A DNA stretch of 41,297 nucleotides from an uncultured bacterium. GTDB taxonomy: Bacteria > Bacteroidota > Bacteroidia > Bacteroidales > Bacteroidaceae. The position numbers were made by a program, and so were the translations under genes. Each line of letters starts with the position of its first letter. The stretch's first letter is position 1. This document shows positions 1 through 8,565 of this stretch, piece by piece. Under the pieces are notes generated by a model. The model searched no databases. It was not told the origin of the DNA and saw nothing but the letters and a program-made list of their open reading frames with translations. Location of the stretch: NCBI GenBank assembly GCA_905214795.1, contig CAJMNM010000028.1:1-41297 (forward strand), given 5' to 3'.

Positions 1-5
1 TTAGA

Positions 6-45
6 CATAACAAAACCCCGAAAGTTTTTTGTCTAACTTTCGGGG
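6..45 (-). terminator. Rho-independent terminator of the ruvA-sprA unit
   Basis: A perfect 11-bp stem (CCCCGAAAGTT at 16-26 with AACTTTCGGGG at 35-45) closes an 8-nt loop. Read on the minus strand it is followed by TTTTGTTATG, the U-rich tail expected of an intrinsic terminator, and it lies 55 bp past the sprA stop. The plus-strand side has no T run, so it serves the minus-strand genes. TTAGAC at 1-6 could also pair with GTCTAA at 31-36, but I give that little weight. Confidence 0.9.
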
Positions 46-100
46 TGCATGTCATCAATCTGGAACTGTCTTTTTTATTAGCCGTTTTCTCGCTAAACGT

Positions 101-3100
101 TTAACGTGTCAGAGAGAAGCGTAAACTGAATCCAAAATCCTGTGTTATCGTAGGATAAGCATTTGACGAAAGCAATGGCTGGTTACGCTGACGATCGTAA
201 TAAAGGCTTAATGTCACATAACGGCTCATCGTATAATCTGCGCTAAACGAAGCCTTAATAGCTTTATTACCACTTGTCGCTTCTGACAAAGAAGTCTGTA
301 TGTTACGCGTAATAGCATCCTGATTACGGAAAGAGAAATCAAAACGCAAATTCAGGTCGTGGCTGAAAGTGCTACGCTTGTTGTTATTGGTATTACGGTC
401 TGCATTACGATTATTGGCCGCGTTGGTACCGCCACGGTTACGATTGCCACCGGCCGCACGACGACGACGGCTGCCAAACAATGACGAAATCTTAAAGTCG
501 TTGAGCTTATATCCCCACCCTATCACGAAATCATCGCTTGACGCTTCATTCAACTGGGCTGCTGTCATACTCAGTGTCAATACACGTGTCTTGCGGTATT
601 CCACCTTAAATGTCATGTTATTGTTTAACGTCATGTCAAGTCCCACCAATGGTGAAAACGCCTCATTAATGGAAACACTGCTGATGTCATACATGCTGCT
701 GGGCACCACCTTGTTATCTGTGACATTCGTTACAAATCCTAATCCGCCCATATATTCCATCCAGCTGCTGTATGAATTGTATGACCCGACAGAATAAATA
801 CTTTTATAACCATGGCTCAATGTCACGCTCTTGAAATGGTCGCGAATCCAAGGCAGATATACCAATCCTTTATAGGATACGCTCCAGTTTGGAAGCATGC
901 GGGCCAATGACGGGAAAATATCCAACGGTGAAGTGATACTGTTTCCGCCGGTATATGCAGCCAGGAAGGCCGGTATCATCACATCTGACGAATATTTATC
1001 TACAGTACCGTTAGCCGGATCGAATGTTCCTTGCATACCGCTTGCCGCCGGATAAGGCGCACCGATATATTGCTGTTCCACACGTTTCTGGAAGGTATTC
1101 AAATAACTCTGGAAACGCTCAAAGGTCTTACTTTTGTAACCATTATCAGCGTTACCGCCACGTTCGAAAGCAGAACCTATGGAAATAGTGGTCATGGTAA
1201 AGCTACCGCTTTGGGTTGTCGGCATGCCTGCATACATATATTGTATACTTTTATTGCTGTTGACAGTACGGCTCGCATTCAAATCTATTTTCAAATCGGT
1301 AAAAGGTTCCAGAGTAGCCTTAATCTGAAGGTCCTCCATTGCCGTTGTTGTAGCCGGTGTACTTACATTCTCATTATTAAGCAACCATCCGCGTTCGTTA
1401 GCCTTATCAATATAACTGTCGTCAATAAATCCGAAAGCGAAATCAAGTCCCGGCTTCAATCCGCCACCTGTACCCTGTCCCAGCATATCACCTACATTCG
1501 GCATAAAGCCTGGCAGCGACATCGCATATGTATTGCGGTAACTTACGCTTACATTGCGTATCATCATCAGGAATCGAGTCGCACCTTCTACATAATCGAA
1601 CCATGGTTTATCCTGAATTTTCGGCTGAGCCATTACATTGACTCTCAATTTTACCGAGTCCATATTCAAAATACGAATCTTATTCTGATCCAGCTTTTTG
1701 AACTTAATCGGGTAACGTTTTCCCTCGGCAGTGACTGCTGTCACTCTGATTCGTTTGCTCTTCTGATTATGCGCAAGTTCAACAGTCGTATCCGGTTTCA
1801 ACGTTACTTCACCGGAAAAACCTTTAAAACGCGGATTCTTTTGCTTGGCATCTGATTTACCCTTCGCGTTATCAGCGGTTTTATTATCTTTTGCCTTATC
1901 GTCGGTTGCCTTTGGGTCTGTTGTCTTTTGGTCGGCATTCTTCTTGGCTTCCTCGGCTTTTTTCTTCTCCTCTTCTTCTTTTTTCTTTTTTTCCGCCTTC
2001 TTGGTCTTCACTTTATCCGAAGCATCCTTTTTACGGGATGACGCCGAATATTTCTTGTTCACCTCTTTTAAGAACGGTGAATAATTGTACAAAGTCTCCA
2101 GATTAAAACGGCCATTGATATTTACCGCACGCTGGTTATTGATTGTATTACCATAGGTTGTTCCGTCTTCCAGTTCCATACCTTTGTTCCAGGTATAATT
2201 GGCATTGTAACTTCCGTCTAAAGAAATCCATGAGAAACAAGGAATCTTATCTAACGGAACCTTATAAGACGCCGTAAAATCCTGATGATAATCCAAAGGC
2301 GTTCCAAATCCCTTTATGCTTTGCCAAACAGAATCCTTCCAGGCATCATACTTATCGGCATACAAATCCTTATTCACCGGAACGTATGGCTCCTCTATCT
2401 CAGCATTTGTTCCGGAAGAGAACGTAAAATGCAATGCTTTAGTCAAATCCCAACGCAAACTGAAGCTACGATTCCAAAGGAACTCCTGTGAAAATGACAA
2501 AGGCAATGAGGTCGGATTGTCCAGATTGTCAATATCACGCTCCTGAAGCTCATAATAATTGCGGGTTATATCCGTATTAAAAGTCAGGTTCTGAGGCAGA
2601 TAATTAAAGTTCTGTTCCCGAATAATATCCAACCATTTGCTCTTACTCTTAATCATTTTCTTAAACGGTTCAAGAGCCTTATATTCAGGAGAATAATCAT
2701 AACTCATTGAACCGCTCCAGTTCTTTTCCGTCTCCCACGCCGTAGTCTCTCCTACTTTCTTGGACTCACTGTGCGCATAACTGAAGGAGAAGTTCACCGG
2801 ATCATACGGCATCGGATGCTTACCGAACTGTACGTTAAATTTAACGTTACTCAAACTGAAGTTCTTATTGGTTGTTTCTGTCGTGGTCAGGCTCTTCAAC
2901 GAATCGCGTTCGGCATCGTTGGCACAGGCATCAAGCGCATCCTTCAAGAGCATATCAGTATCCAACGGATTATACTTAGGAGTAATGACTTCTCTGTTAT
3001 AAGAATAGTATATAGGCGCAGACAGCTTAACCTTTTCAGGAAGCAACTTACCTAATTCAAAGCTGGTGGTAATGCTATAATTATATATATCCTCATCATT

Positions 3101-6100
3101 ACGCTCTGTGACGGCATCTTCCAGTCCGCCGAAACCGGCTGTTTCCAAATGACCACTCAAATTAACCGAACCCAAATCGGATAATTGAATATTCAGATTT
3201 CCCTGAGCAGCCCAACCGCCATCGTTTGTATATTCCTGCAAACGTAATTCGTTTACCCAAACCTCAACCGACTTGATCTCACGCGCATTATTACGGATAC
3301 CAATCATGATGGTCTTTACCTCGCCCAATGTCGGGTTACCCATCACACTTACTTTATTGTTCGGACGGTCATTATCATAAGCCGAATAAAGCTTGGTCAA
3401 TGTGGTCTGTCCCTGACTTTTTGCCTTATTACGTGCCTGCTTCAAATCTGTAAAAACAGACAAGTCAATATCCAGCATGTTGTCTTCGGGCCACACCGCA
3501 CGACACTGGTCTGCAGAATAAGTATCATATTTTCCGGGAGCTGTCAGCTGCAACGGAATCTCATATTCATAAAAGTTATTCTTGTAATCGGAACCTAAAC
3601 GGATAAACACACTGGTCTGACTGTTTTCGGTCTCAGTCACATTCTCGGCCAACGCATTGGCATGGACAAACATCTGCAGATGCTTGTAACGGCGCATATC
3701 GATATTGGTATTCTTATATACGGCACGGGCATCGCCAGGCGAAAGATTTCTCACCACCATGGAAAGCGCCTGCTCGTTATCCTCTACGAGCTGACTCTGG
3801 GCCGGGTCTACAACACGACTGATACCCGGAGGCAATACATAGTTGACCGGCGTCTTGTCATTGTTTTCCTCAATATTAACCGCAGACAATTCCAATGTAC
3901 CGCTTGTGGCCGGCATCTCGCCACTGTATAACGCCTGTTCATAAGTACGCCAGTCTGCCTTTACCAAATCCAATGTTGCAAAACGCAATACTATCGGTTT
4001 CTCAAAATTCGTCAGGAACATACGCATGAAACGAATGCTGGTGAAATCATTGATATTACCTACTTTCTTTTCATACTCAGATACCGGCACACGGAACTGA
4101 TACCAGTTGACCTCCTCTGTATTACCATTGCGCAGCTTGACACTGGATGTACGTTTGTCTACAATATAGTTCTGTCCTACGACCAGATCTTCGGGACGAA
4201 GACTGATATGATACTGATAATACTTCTCATATTCGTTCAGCGTATAATCCTGATTGATGTCCTCTACATCAGGGGTTGTTTTATAGGATGTGTCATAGGA
4301 CTCGTTACTGTTTTCATTTGAACGGGAGTTTCCTTCGGGCAGATTGATATATTTATAACGGTCAAGAATGCTACGTTTCTGCGCATCATAATCCGACCCA
4401 CGGAAATAATGATAATTGTCCGCTGCCGGATCGTTCATCAAAGAGTCGAACACAGCCGCACTTACTTTACCTTGCACAGCAGTAAGGAATTCTTTGTAAG
4501 CCCCAAAATTACGTTCTTCCTCACTGCTTAAACCGTTCAGACCGACATCCTGTTTTTCACGGGCTCCACCGGAATTATTGAAAGCATAAGTTACACTTGT
4601 AGTATTGGGAACGCGTCCCCATGCTGTTTCTGTATAATAAGTAGGATCACCGTCAATAGGCATACCGCTCTCAAAGAATTTCTTTCCGTCATGAAGTACA
4701 TCCTCGCTTACCTCTCCCAGATTAATATAGAAATCACCTCCATAATCGCCGGGCTGGTTACGGCTGTAAATAAACGGGTCAAGCATCCAGAATTCAACAT
4801 ATTCTATATTGGCCGTTTCGAAATCATTGGTATCGAGTTTACGCATCATACCTCCCCACCGCTGACGTGGATTGGATAAATGGCCGTCATAGTCTAAGTC
4901 TGTACTCAAATTATATGCGCCACGTTCTGACGGATAATAAGCCATATTCAATATAGACATTGAGTTGGCCGAATTATAAGAAGTCTGCGTCTTATTGGGA
5001 TATAACTCACGCTCGTAAACCTCACGCACATAATGATTGGAAAGCTGATTCAAATCGCTCTTGATATGTGAGGGGGTCAAAGAAGAACTTTGCCGTGTAA
5101 ACAACGGATCAATATAATACCAACTGAGCAACGCACGATTATAACCATACCGCACATCGTTGACCAGCTTACTCTCACTAAAATCAGACGGTACACTGGA
5201 AATCATCCAGTTTGTAGGTTGCATTACGCTGATTCCGTTCTTTGTATTCTCAAAATCATCCAAATAGGACGCACCACCTTGAACACGCTTGTTCTGCCCG
5301 GCAATAAGCTGGGCAACCTCACCCGTAAAATCAATATGCGAAGGTGCAGACGCATCTATCAAAGGAATTTTATCGAGAAGATTCGTCAGCCACTGACTGT
5401 CATGTTTCCAAGACATATTCAATCCCCATAACATATTTTTCAACGGCTCCTCTCCCATATTGACCTTTGTAGTCAACGGCTGTTCATTAAGGAACATAAA
5501 CGTACCGCCAAGTATAAAATTCTTGCTGAAATCATACTGCATATTAAAACCGACCATCGTCTTACGCTGCAGACCATAATTGTCATTGCTTTCCAAGCTG
5601 ACATTAACGTTTGTACCGGCATCGATAATACTTTGATTTATGATGGTTACCACACCCATTGCATAGTCTACAGTATAATCGGTATTTTCTACCAAAGTAA
5701 CGCCACCGGCTGTCACCACAACAGAGCCGGGTGCCACGTTCATAGCCCCCAGACTTATTTCGGCCCCATTGTTACCTTTATACTCACCGGTCAAGATAAA
5801 TTTGTTTTTCTCAGCAATTTGTTTCGCTACGGTTTTCGTTGAGTCATACAAAGCATCAAAACAATATTTGTCGGCAAGGGTCGGGCTGTTAAGATAGGTT
5901 CTCAAATGACTGCCGAAAGGCTCAACCACAGGAAATATGATACGTCCCTTACTGATAGTATAACCATCCACGTAGTCAAACTGTCCGTTTGGATTGGTAC
6001 GATTATTGGCGTCCAAGCGATCCAGATTCATAATCTGAAGCAGTTTGGTATTCTTAAACTGTTCCTCAGGCAGATAGGACAGATATACTCCGGCCGAATC

Positions 6101-7714
6101 ACTTTGGTATTTTATATCGAGTTTGAACTTATCTTTTTGGGTTGTTGTAGCATTCAGACTATACACATTCTTCATCATCAAATCCCAGTTACCCATTTGA
6201 GGTGTCACTGATGTATTCTTCAGCGTCTTAACAAACAGCGCCTGGGTATTATCTGTCAGGTCGCCTGAAAATTCGCCGACCTGATAGGTCACACCATTAT
6301 ACGTATATTCAAAAGCTACGGCCAATACTTCATCGGGTTGCAAGGCAAAATTAAGTGATACATATCCCAAAGAAGTATTCAAGGTATATTCTGAAGACGA
6401 CAATAAACGCGCACTTTGCAGTTTCTCATAATCAATACTACCTTCAAATCCCGGAATAGCATCCAAATCTGACGATGTTTGTGAAATATCACGAGCCGCC
6501 GCATGCTGGGTTGTCATTGTAGAATAAAGGGTATTGGCCTGATTGGACGGTACTGTCGTAGAACCCGGCTGCCACAAATTGTTGCTGATATGGGAATTCT
6601 CTCCCAAATCTGTAAAACCCACTATATTACGGTTGCTTTCATAACTGCCACTCTTGTTCGTAACCCACAGTTCCACACGCTTAATGGTAACGCCTGATGC
6701 GACGTTGGGTAACTGGCTCATATTCTTGTCATAGTTGTCACGGAAGAAATGTGCCAGAAAGAAATGGCGGTTTTCCTCATACTCGGCAGCTGAGAATTCA
6801 TAAGAATGCAGCTGGTCACCACCTTTGGAAGAAACGCTTTTTGTTGTGGACTCTTTTTGTGACACAACGGTCTGAAGTTTTAACTTACCAAACTGTAAGT
6901 CTGTACGCAAGCCGAACAGTGAGGATGCACCACGGATCAACGATGAATTGGTGGGCAATGATACATTACCAGCTTCTATCAATTTAATAATCTCATCCTC
7001 TTTACCCTCATATTTCAACTTTAACGCCTGCGCGTCGAAATCAAAAGTAGCATCGGTATTATAATTCAGATTCAGATTGATTTTATCACCAACCGAACCA
7101 TTCATACTCATATTGATTTTCTCGTCAAAATCGAAACCAAAAGTTTTACGGCGGTTTTGTGAGATACTCGGATTATCCACCTTCTTCATGTTGGCACCGA
7201 TTTTCAGTTCTGCCGTACCTTGGGTTTTCAGACGTACACCACCTGGGCCGAAGATTTTTTCTGCCGGTCCTAAATCAAACTGCATGTCGGTAAAATCAAA
7301 TTTATTTTTTCCGGCATTGGAATATTCTTCGGCATTCTTTTGTCTGTAATAACTCTGAAGTGATTTTTTCAGTGTCCATTCCTGATACTCTTCCGGTGTC
7401 ATAAGAAGCGGCGCATTCAAATAACTGTCACCCAGCTTGGTACCGACAGTATATGTACCGCTTTTAGGATCATAGACTGTATCTGTCTTCAAATTATCCG
7501 GATCGCGCAAATCGGCCGGACGTACCTTCATGTCATTAACATTCTGGGGGGCCGTAGGTTTAACGTGAAAACGCGGCTTAACCGTATCCGGCTCGGCCTG
7601 CAACCACATCGGTTTCAGGAAACGTCCGGAAATTCCACTGACTGCAGCCAGTGCATTGACACTGACTATCATCAGCAGCACATAAAAAAATCGCTGTTTA
7701 TGAATTCTTTTCAT
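101..7714 (-). CDS. sprA: SprA/Sov-type giant outer-membrane protein (type IX secretion translocon family)
   Basis: The protein has 2537 residues, close to the roughly 2400 of Flavobacterium SprA, a 36-strand outer-membrane barrel that passes type IX cargo to the surface. It has an N-terminal signal peptide (hydrophobic YVLLMIVSVNALA, residues 11-23). The N-terminal SprA signature region includes GPGGVRLKTQG near residue 158 and LIEAGNVSLPTNSSLIRG near residues 240-258. The rest is long and rich in alternating polar/aromatic strands ending in RFSLTR. Two low-complexity stretches stand out: a Lys/Glu/Ala-rich segment at about residues 1886-1961 and an Arg/Asn-rich segment at about 2414-2449, which I infer to be loops. 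It starts 22 bp after the ruvA stop, so the two are probably co-transcribed. Whether a working type IX system exists here cannot be told, since no gldKLMN or porV lies in the window. Confidence 0.93.
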   Translation of the reverse strand: MKRIHKQRFFYVLLMIVSVNALAAVSGISGRFLKPMWLQAEPDTVKPRFHVKPTAPQNVNDMKVRPADLRDPDNLKTDTVYDPKSGTYTVGTKLGDSYLNAPLLMTPEEYQEWTLKKSLQSYYRQKNAEEYSNAGKNKFDFTDMQFDLGPAEKIFGPGGVRLKTQGTAELKIGANMKKVDNPSISQNRRKTFGFDFDEKINMSMNGSVGDKINLNLNYNTDATFDFDAQALKLKYEGKEDEIIKLIEAGNVSLPTNSSLIRGASSLFGLRTDLQFGKLKLQTVVSQKESTTKSVSSKGGDQLHSYEFSAAEYEENRHFFLAHFFRDNYDKNMSQLPNVASGVTIKRVELWVTNKSGSYESNRNIVGFTDLGENSHISNNLWQPGSTTVPSNQANTLYSTMTTQHAAARDISQTSSDLDAIPGFEGSIDYEKLQSARLLSSSEYTLNTSLGYVSLNFALQPDEVLAVAFEYTYNGVTYQVGEFSGDLTDNTQALFVKTLKNTSVTPQMGNWDLMMKNVYSLNATTTQKDKFKLDIKYQSDSAGVYLSYLPEEQFKNTKLLQIMNLDRLDANNRTNPNGQFDYVDGYTISKGRIIFPVVEPFGSHLRTYLNSPTLADKYCFDALYDSTKTVAKQIAEKNKFILTGEYKGNNGAEISLGAMNVAPGSVVVTAGGVTLVENTDYTVDYAMGVVTIINQSIIDAGTNVNVSLESNDNYGLQRKTMVGFNMQYDFSKNFILGGTFMFLNEQPLTTKVNMGEEPLKNMLWGLNMSWKHDSQWLTNLLDKIPLIDASAPSHIDFTGEVAQLIAGQNKRVQGGASYLDDFENTKNGISVMQPTNWMISSVPSDFSESKLVNDVRYGYNRALLSWYYIDPLFTRQSSSLTPSHIKSDLNQLSNHYVREVYERELYPNKTQTSYNSANSMSILNMAYYPSERGAYNLSTDLDYDGHLSNPRQRWGGMMRKLDTNDFETANIEYVEFWMLDPFIYSRNQPGDYGGDFYINLGEVSEDVLHDGKKFFESGMPIDGDPTYYTETAWGRVPNTTSVTYAFNNSGGAREKQDVGLNGLSSEEERNFGAYKEFLTAVQGKVSAAVFDSLMNDPAADNYHYFRGSDYDAQKRSILDRYKYINLPEGNSRSNENSNESYDTSYKTTPDVEDINQDYTLNEYEKYYQYHISLRPEDLVVGQNYIVDKRTSSVKLRNGNTEEVNWYQFRVPVSEYEKKVGNINDFTSIRFMRMFLTNFEKPIVLRFATLDLVKADWRTYEQALYSGEMPATSGTLELSAVNIEENNDKTPVNYVLPPGISRVVDPAQSQLVEDNEQALSMVVRNLSPGDARAVYKNTNIDMRRYKHLQMFVHANALAENVTETENSQTSVFIRLGSDYKNNFYEYEIPLQLTAPGKYDTYSADQCRAVWPEDNMLDIDLSVFTDLKQARNKAKSQGQTTLTKLYSAYDNDRPNNKVSVMGNPTLGEVKTIMIGIRNNAREIKSVEVWVNELRLQEYTNDGGWAAQGNLNIQLSDLGSVNLSGHLETAGFGGLEDAVTERNDEDIYNYSITTSFELGKLLPEKVKLSAPIYYSYNREVITPKYNPLDTDMLLKDALDACANDAERDSLKSLTTTETTNKNFSLSNVKFNVQFGKHPMPYDPVNFSFSYAHSESKKVGETTAWETEKNWSGSMSYDYSPEYKALEPFKKMIKSKSKWLDIIREQNFNYLPQNLTFNTDITRNYYELQERDIDNLDNPTSLPLSFSQEFLWNRSFSLRWDLTKALHFTFSSGTNAEIEEPYVPVNKDLYADKYDAWKDSVWQSIKGFGTPLDYHQDFTASYKVPLDKIPCFSWISLDGSYNANYTWNKGMELEDGTTYGNTINNQRAVNINGRFNLETLYNYSPFLKEVNKKYSASSRKKDASDKVKTKKAEKKKKEEEEKKKAEEAKKNADQKTTDPKATDDKAKDNKTADNAKGKSDAKQKNPRFKGFSGEVTLKPDTTVELAHNQKSKRIRVTAVTAEGKRYPIKFKKLDQNKIRILNMDSVKLRVNVMAQPKIQDKPWFDYVEGATRFLMMIRNVSVSYRNTYAMSLPGFMPNVGDMLGQGTGGGLKPGLDFAFGFIDDSYIDKANERGWLLNNENVSTPATTTAMEDLQIKATLEPFTDLKIDLNASRTVNSNKSIQYMYAGMPTTQSGSFTMTTISIGSAFERGGNADNGYKSKTFERFQSYLNTFQKRVEQQYIGAPYPAASGMQGTFDPANGTVDKYSSDVMIPAFLAAYTGGNSITSPLDIFPSLARMLPNWSVSYKGLVYLPWIRDHFKSVTLSHGYKSIYSVGSYNSYSSWMEYMGGLGFVTNVTDNKVVPSSMYDISSVSINEAFSPLVGLDMTLNNNMTFKVEYRKTRVLTLSMTAAQLNEASSDDFVIGWGYKLNDFKISSLFGSRRRRAAGGNRNRGGTNAANNRNADRNTNNNKRSTFSHDLNLRFDFSFRNQDAITRNIQTSLSEATSGNKAIKASFSADYTMSRYVTLSLYYDRQRNQPLLSSNAYPTITQDFGFSLRFSLTR

Positions 7715-7736
7715 GTAATTCGGTTTCGTCCGACAT

Positions 7737-8336
7737 CTACAAACGTTTGAGGGCTAGTTTTATGACCTGCTCTACTTTCATTTCCGGTTCTTCTTTCAGT
7801 ATGGCAAGAACCACTTTCTGTGAAGGTGCCGGCGGAAAGCCCAACATGGTAAGTGCAGCCACGGCCTCGTCTTTCACCTCTTCATTGGCTGAATGTGTAA
7901 CCTGACCAACAACCGGTTGACCGGATTCTATACCTACCGTAGCAATCTTATCTTTTAAATCAACAATAATACGCTGGGCCGTTTTCTGCCCTATACCCTT
8001 TACCGCTTTCAATATACGGTCATTTCCACTACTGATAACGTCACAGAGTTCTGCCGGAGTCAATGCCGACAAAATCATACGTGCTGTACTTCCACCTATA
8101 CCCGGAACACTGATAAGAAGTGTAAAAAGTTCACGTTCCTGCTTGGTTGAAAATCCAAACAGTACATGGGCATCCTCGCGGATAGCCTCATAAGTATAAA
8201 GTTTAACTTGAGTTTGTCCCTGAATAGCTGAAAATGTATTGAGTGAGATGTTCAGACCATATCCCACGCCCTGACATTCAACAACTGCCATTGCCGGAGT
8301 CAGTTCGTCGAGCAGGCCTTTTACGTATTCTATCAT
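7737..8336 (-). CDS. ruvA: Holliday junction branch migration protein RuvA
   Basis: A 199-residue protein of normal RuvA length. RuvA tetramers bind four-way DNA junctions and load the RuvB motor. Residues 1-65 match the N-terminal OB-fold (MIEYVKGLLDEL, then VECQGVGYGL). Two helix-hairpin-helix motifs follow, centred on SVPGIGGSTA (near residue 76) and AVKGIGQKTAQ (near residue 111). The C-terminal third (EEVKDEAVAALTMLGF onward) is the flexible RuvB-binding domain. Its product is cytoplasmic, unlike that of the downstream sprA gene, 22 bp away in the same probable transcript. The ruvA-sprA pairing is, as I recall, seen in other Bacteroidota; that is from memory. Confidence 0.97.
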   Translation of the reverse strand: MIEYVKGLLDELTPAMAVVECQGVGYGLNISLNTFSAIQGQTQVKLYTYEAIREDAHVLFGFSTKQERELFTLLISVPGIGGSTARMILSALTPAELCDVISSGNDRILKAVKGIGQKTAQRIIVDLKDKIATVGIESGQPVVGQVTHSANEEVKDEAVAALTMLGFPPAPSQKVVLAILKEEPEMKVEQVIKLALKRL

Positions 8337-8375
8337 AGAGTTTGTATCTGCATATATATTTTAATTTACTTAACG

Positions 8376-8401
8376 CCATTACAAACTTTTTATTGTAATG
8401 G
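8376..8401. promoter_or_regulatory. Inverted repeat over a possible ruvA promoter
   Basis: A perfect 9-bp inverted repeat (CCATTACAA at 8376-8384, TTGTAATGG at 8393-8401) with an 8-nt spacer sits in the 229-bp gap between ruvA and the GH97 gene. CAAACTTT at 8382-8389 reads AAAGTTTG on the minus strand, one mismatch from the Bacteroides -7 box TAnnTTTG, about 45 bp before the ruvA start. The repeat could be an operator over this promoter or simply an RNA hairpin. On the GH97 side TAAGTTTA at 8511-8518 is also one mismatch from the -7 consensus, about 47 bp before that gene's start. Confidence 0.35.
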
Positions 8402-8565
8402 ATACCTTGTTTTTATATTTTCTATCTGAAAAACGGCCGGATTCTATCTAAAAATGAAGAAGTTTTAAAACCTTTCACCATTTTACGAAAAGAAAATATT
8501 TCATCTGATGTAAGTTTATGACTGTACTTATTCGTATTTATAAATAAAGATAAAAAAATTGCATT

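Noticed and set aside
1845..2084. Plus-strand ORF rich in Ser/Phe/Ala inside sprA
   Set aside because: It is the antisense shadow of the Lys/Glu-rich SprA segment; no promoter or conserved domain.
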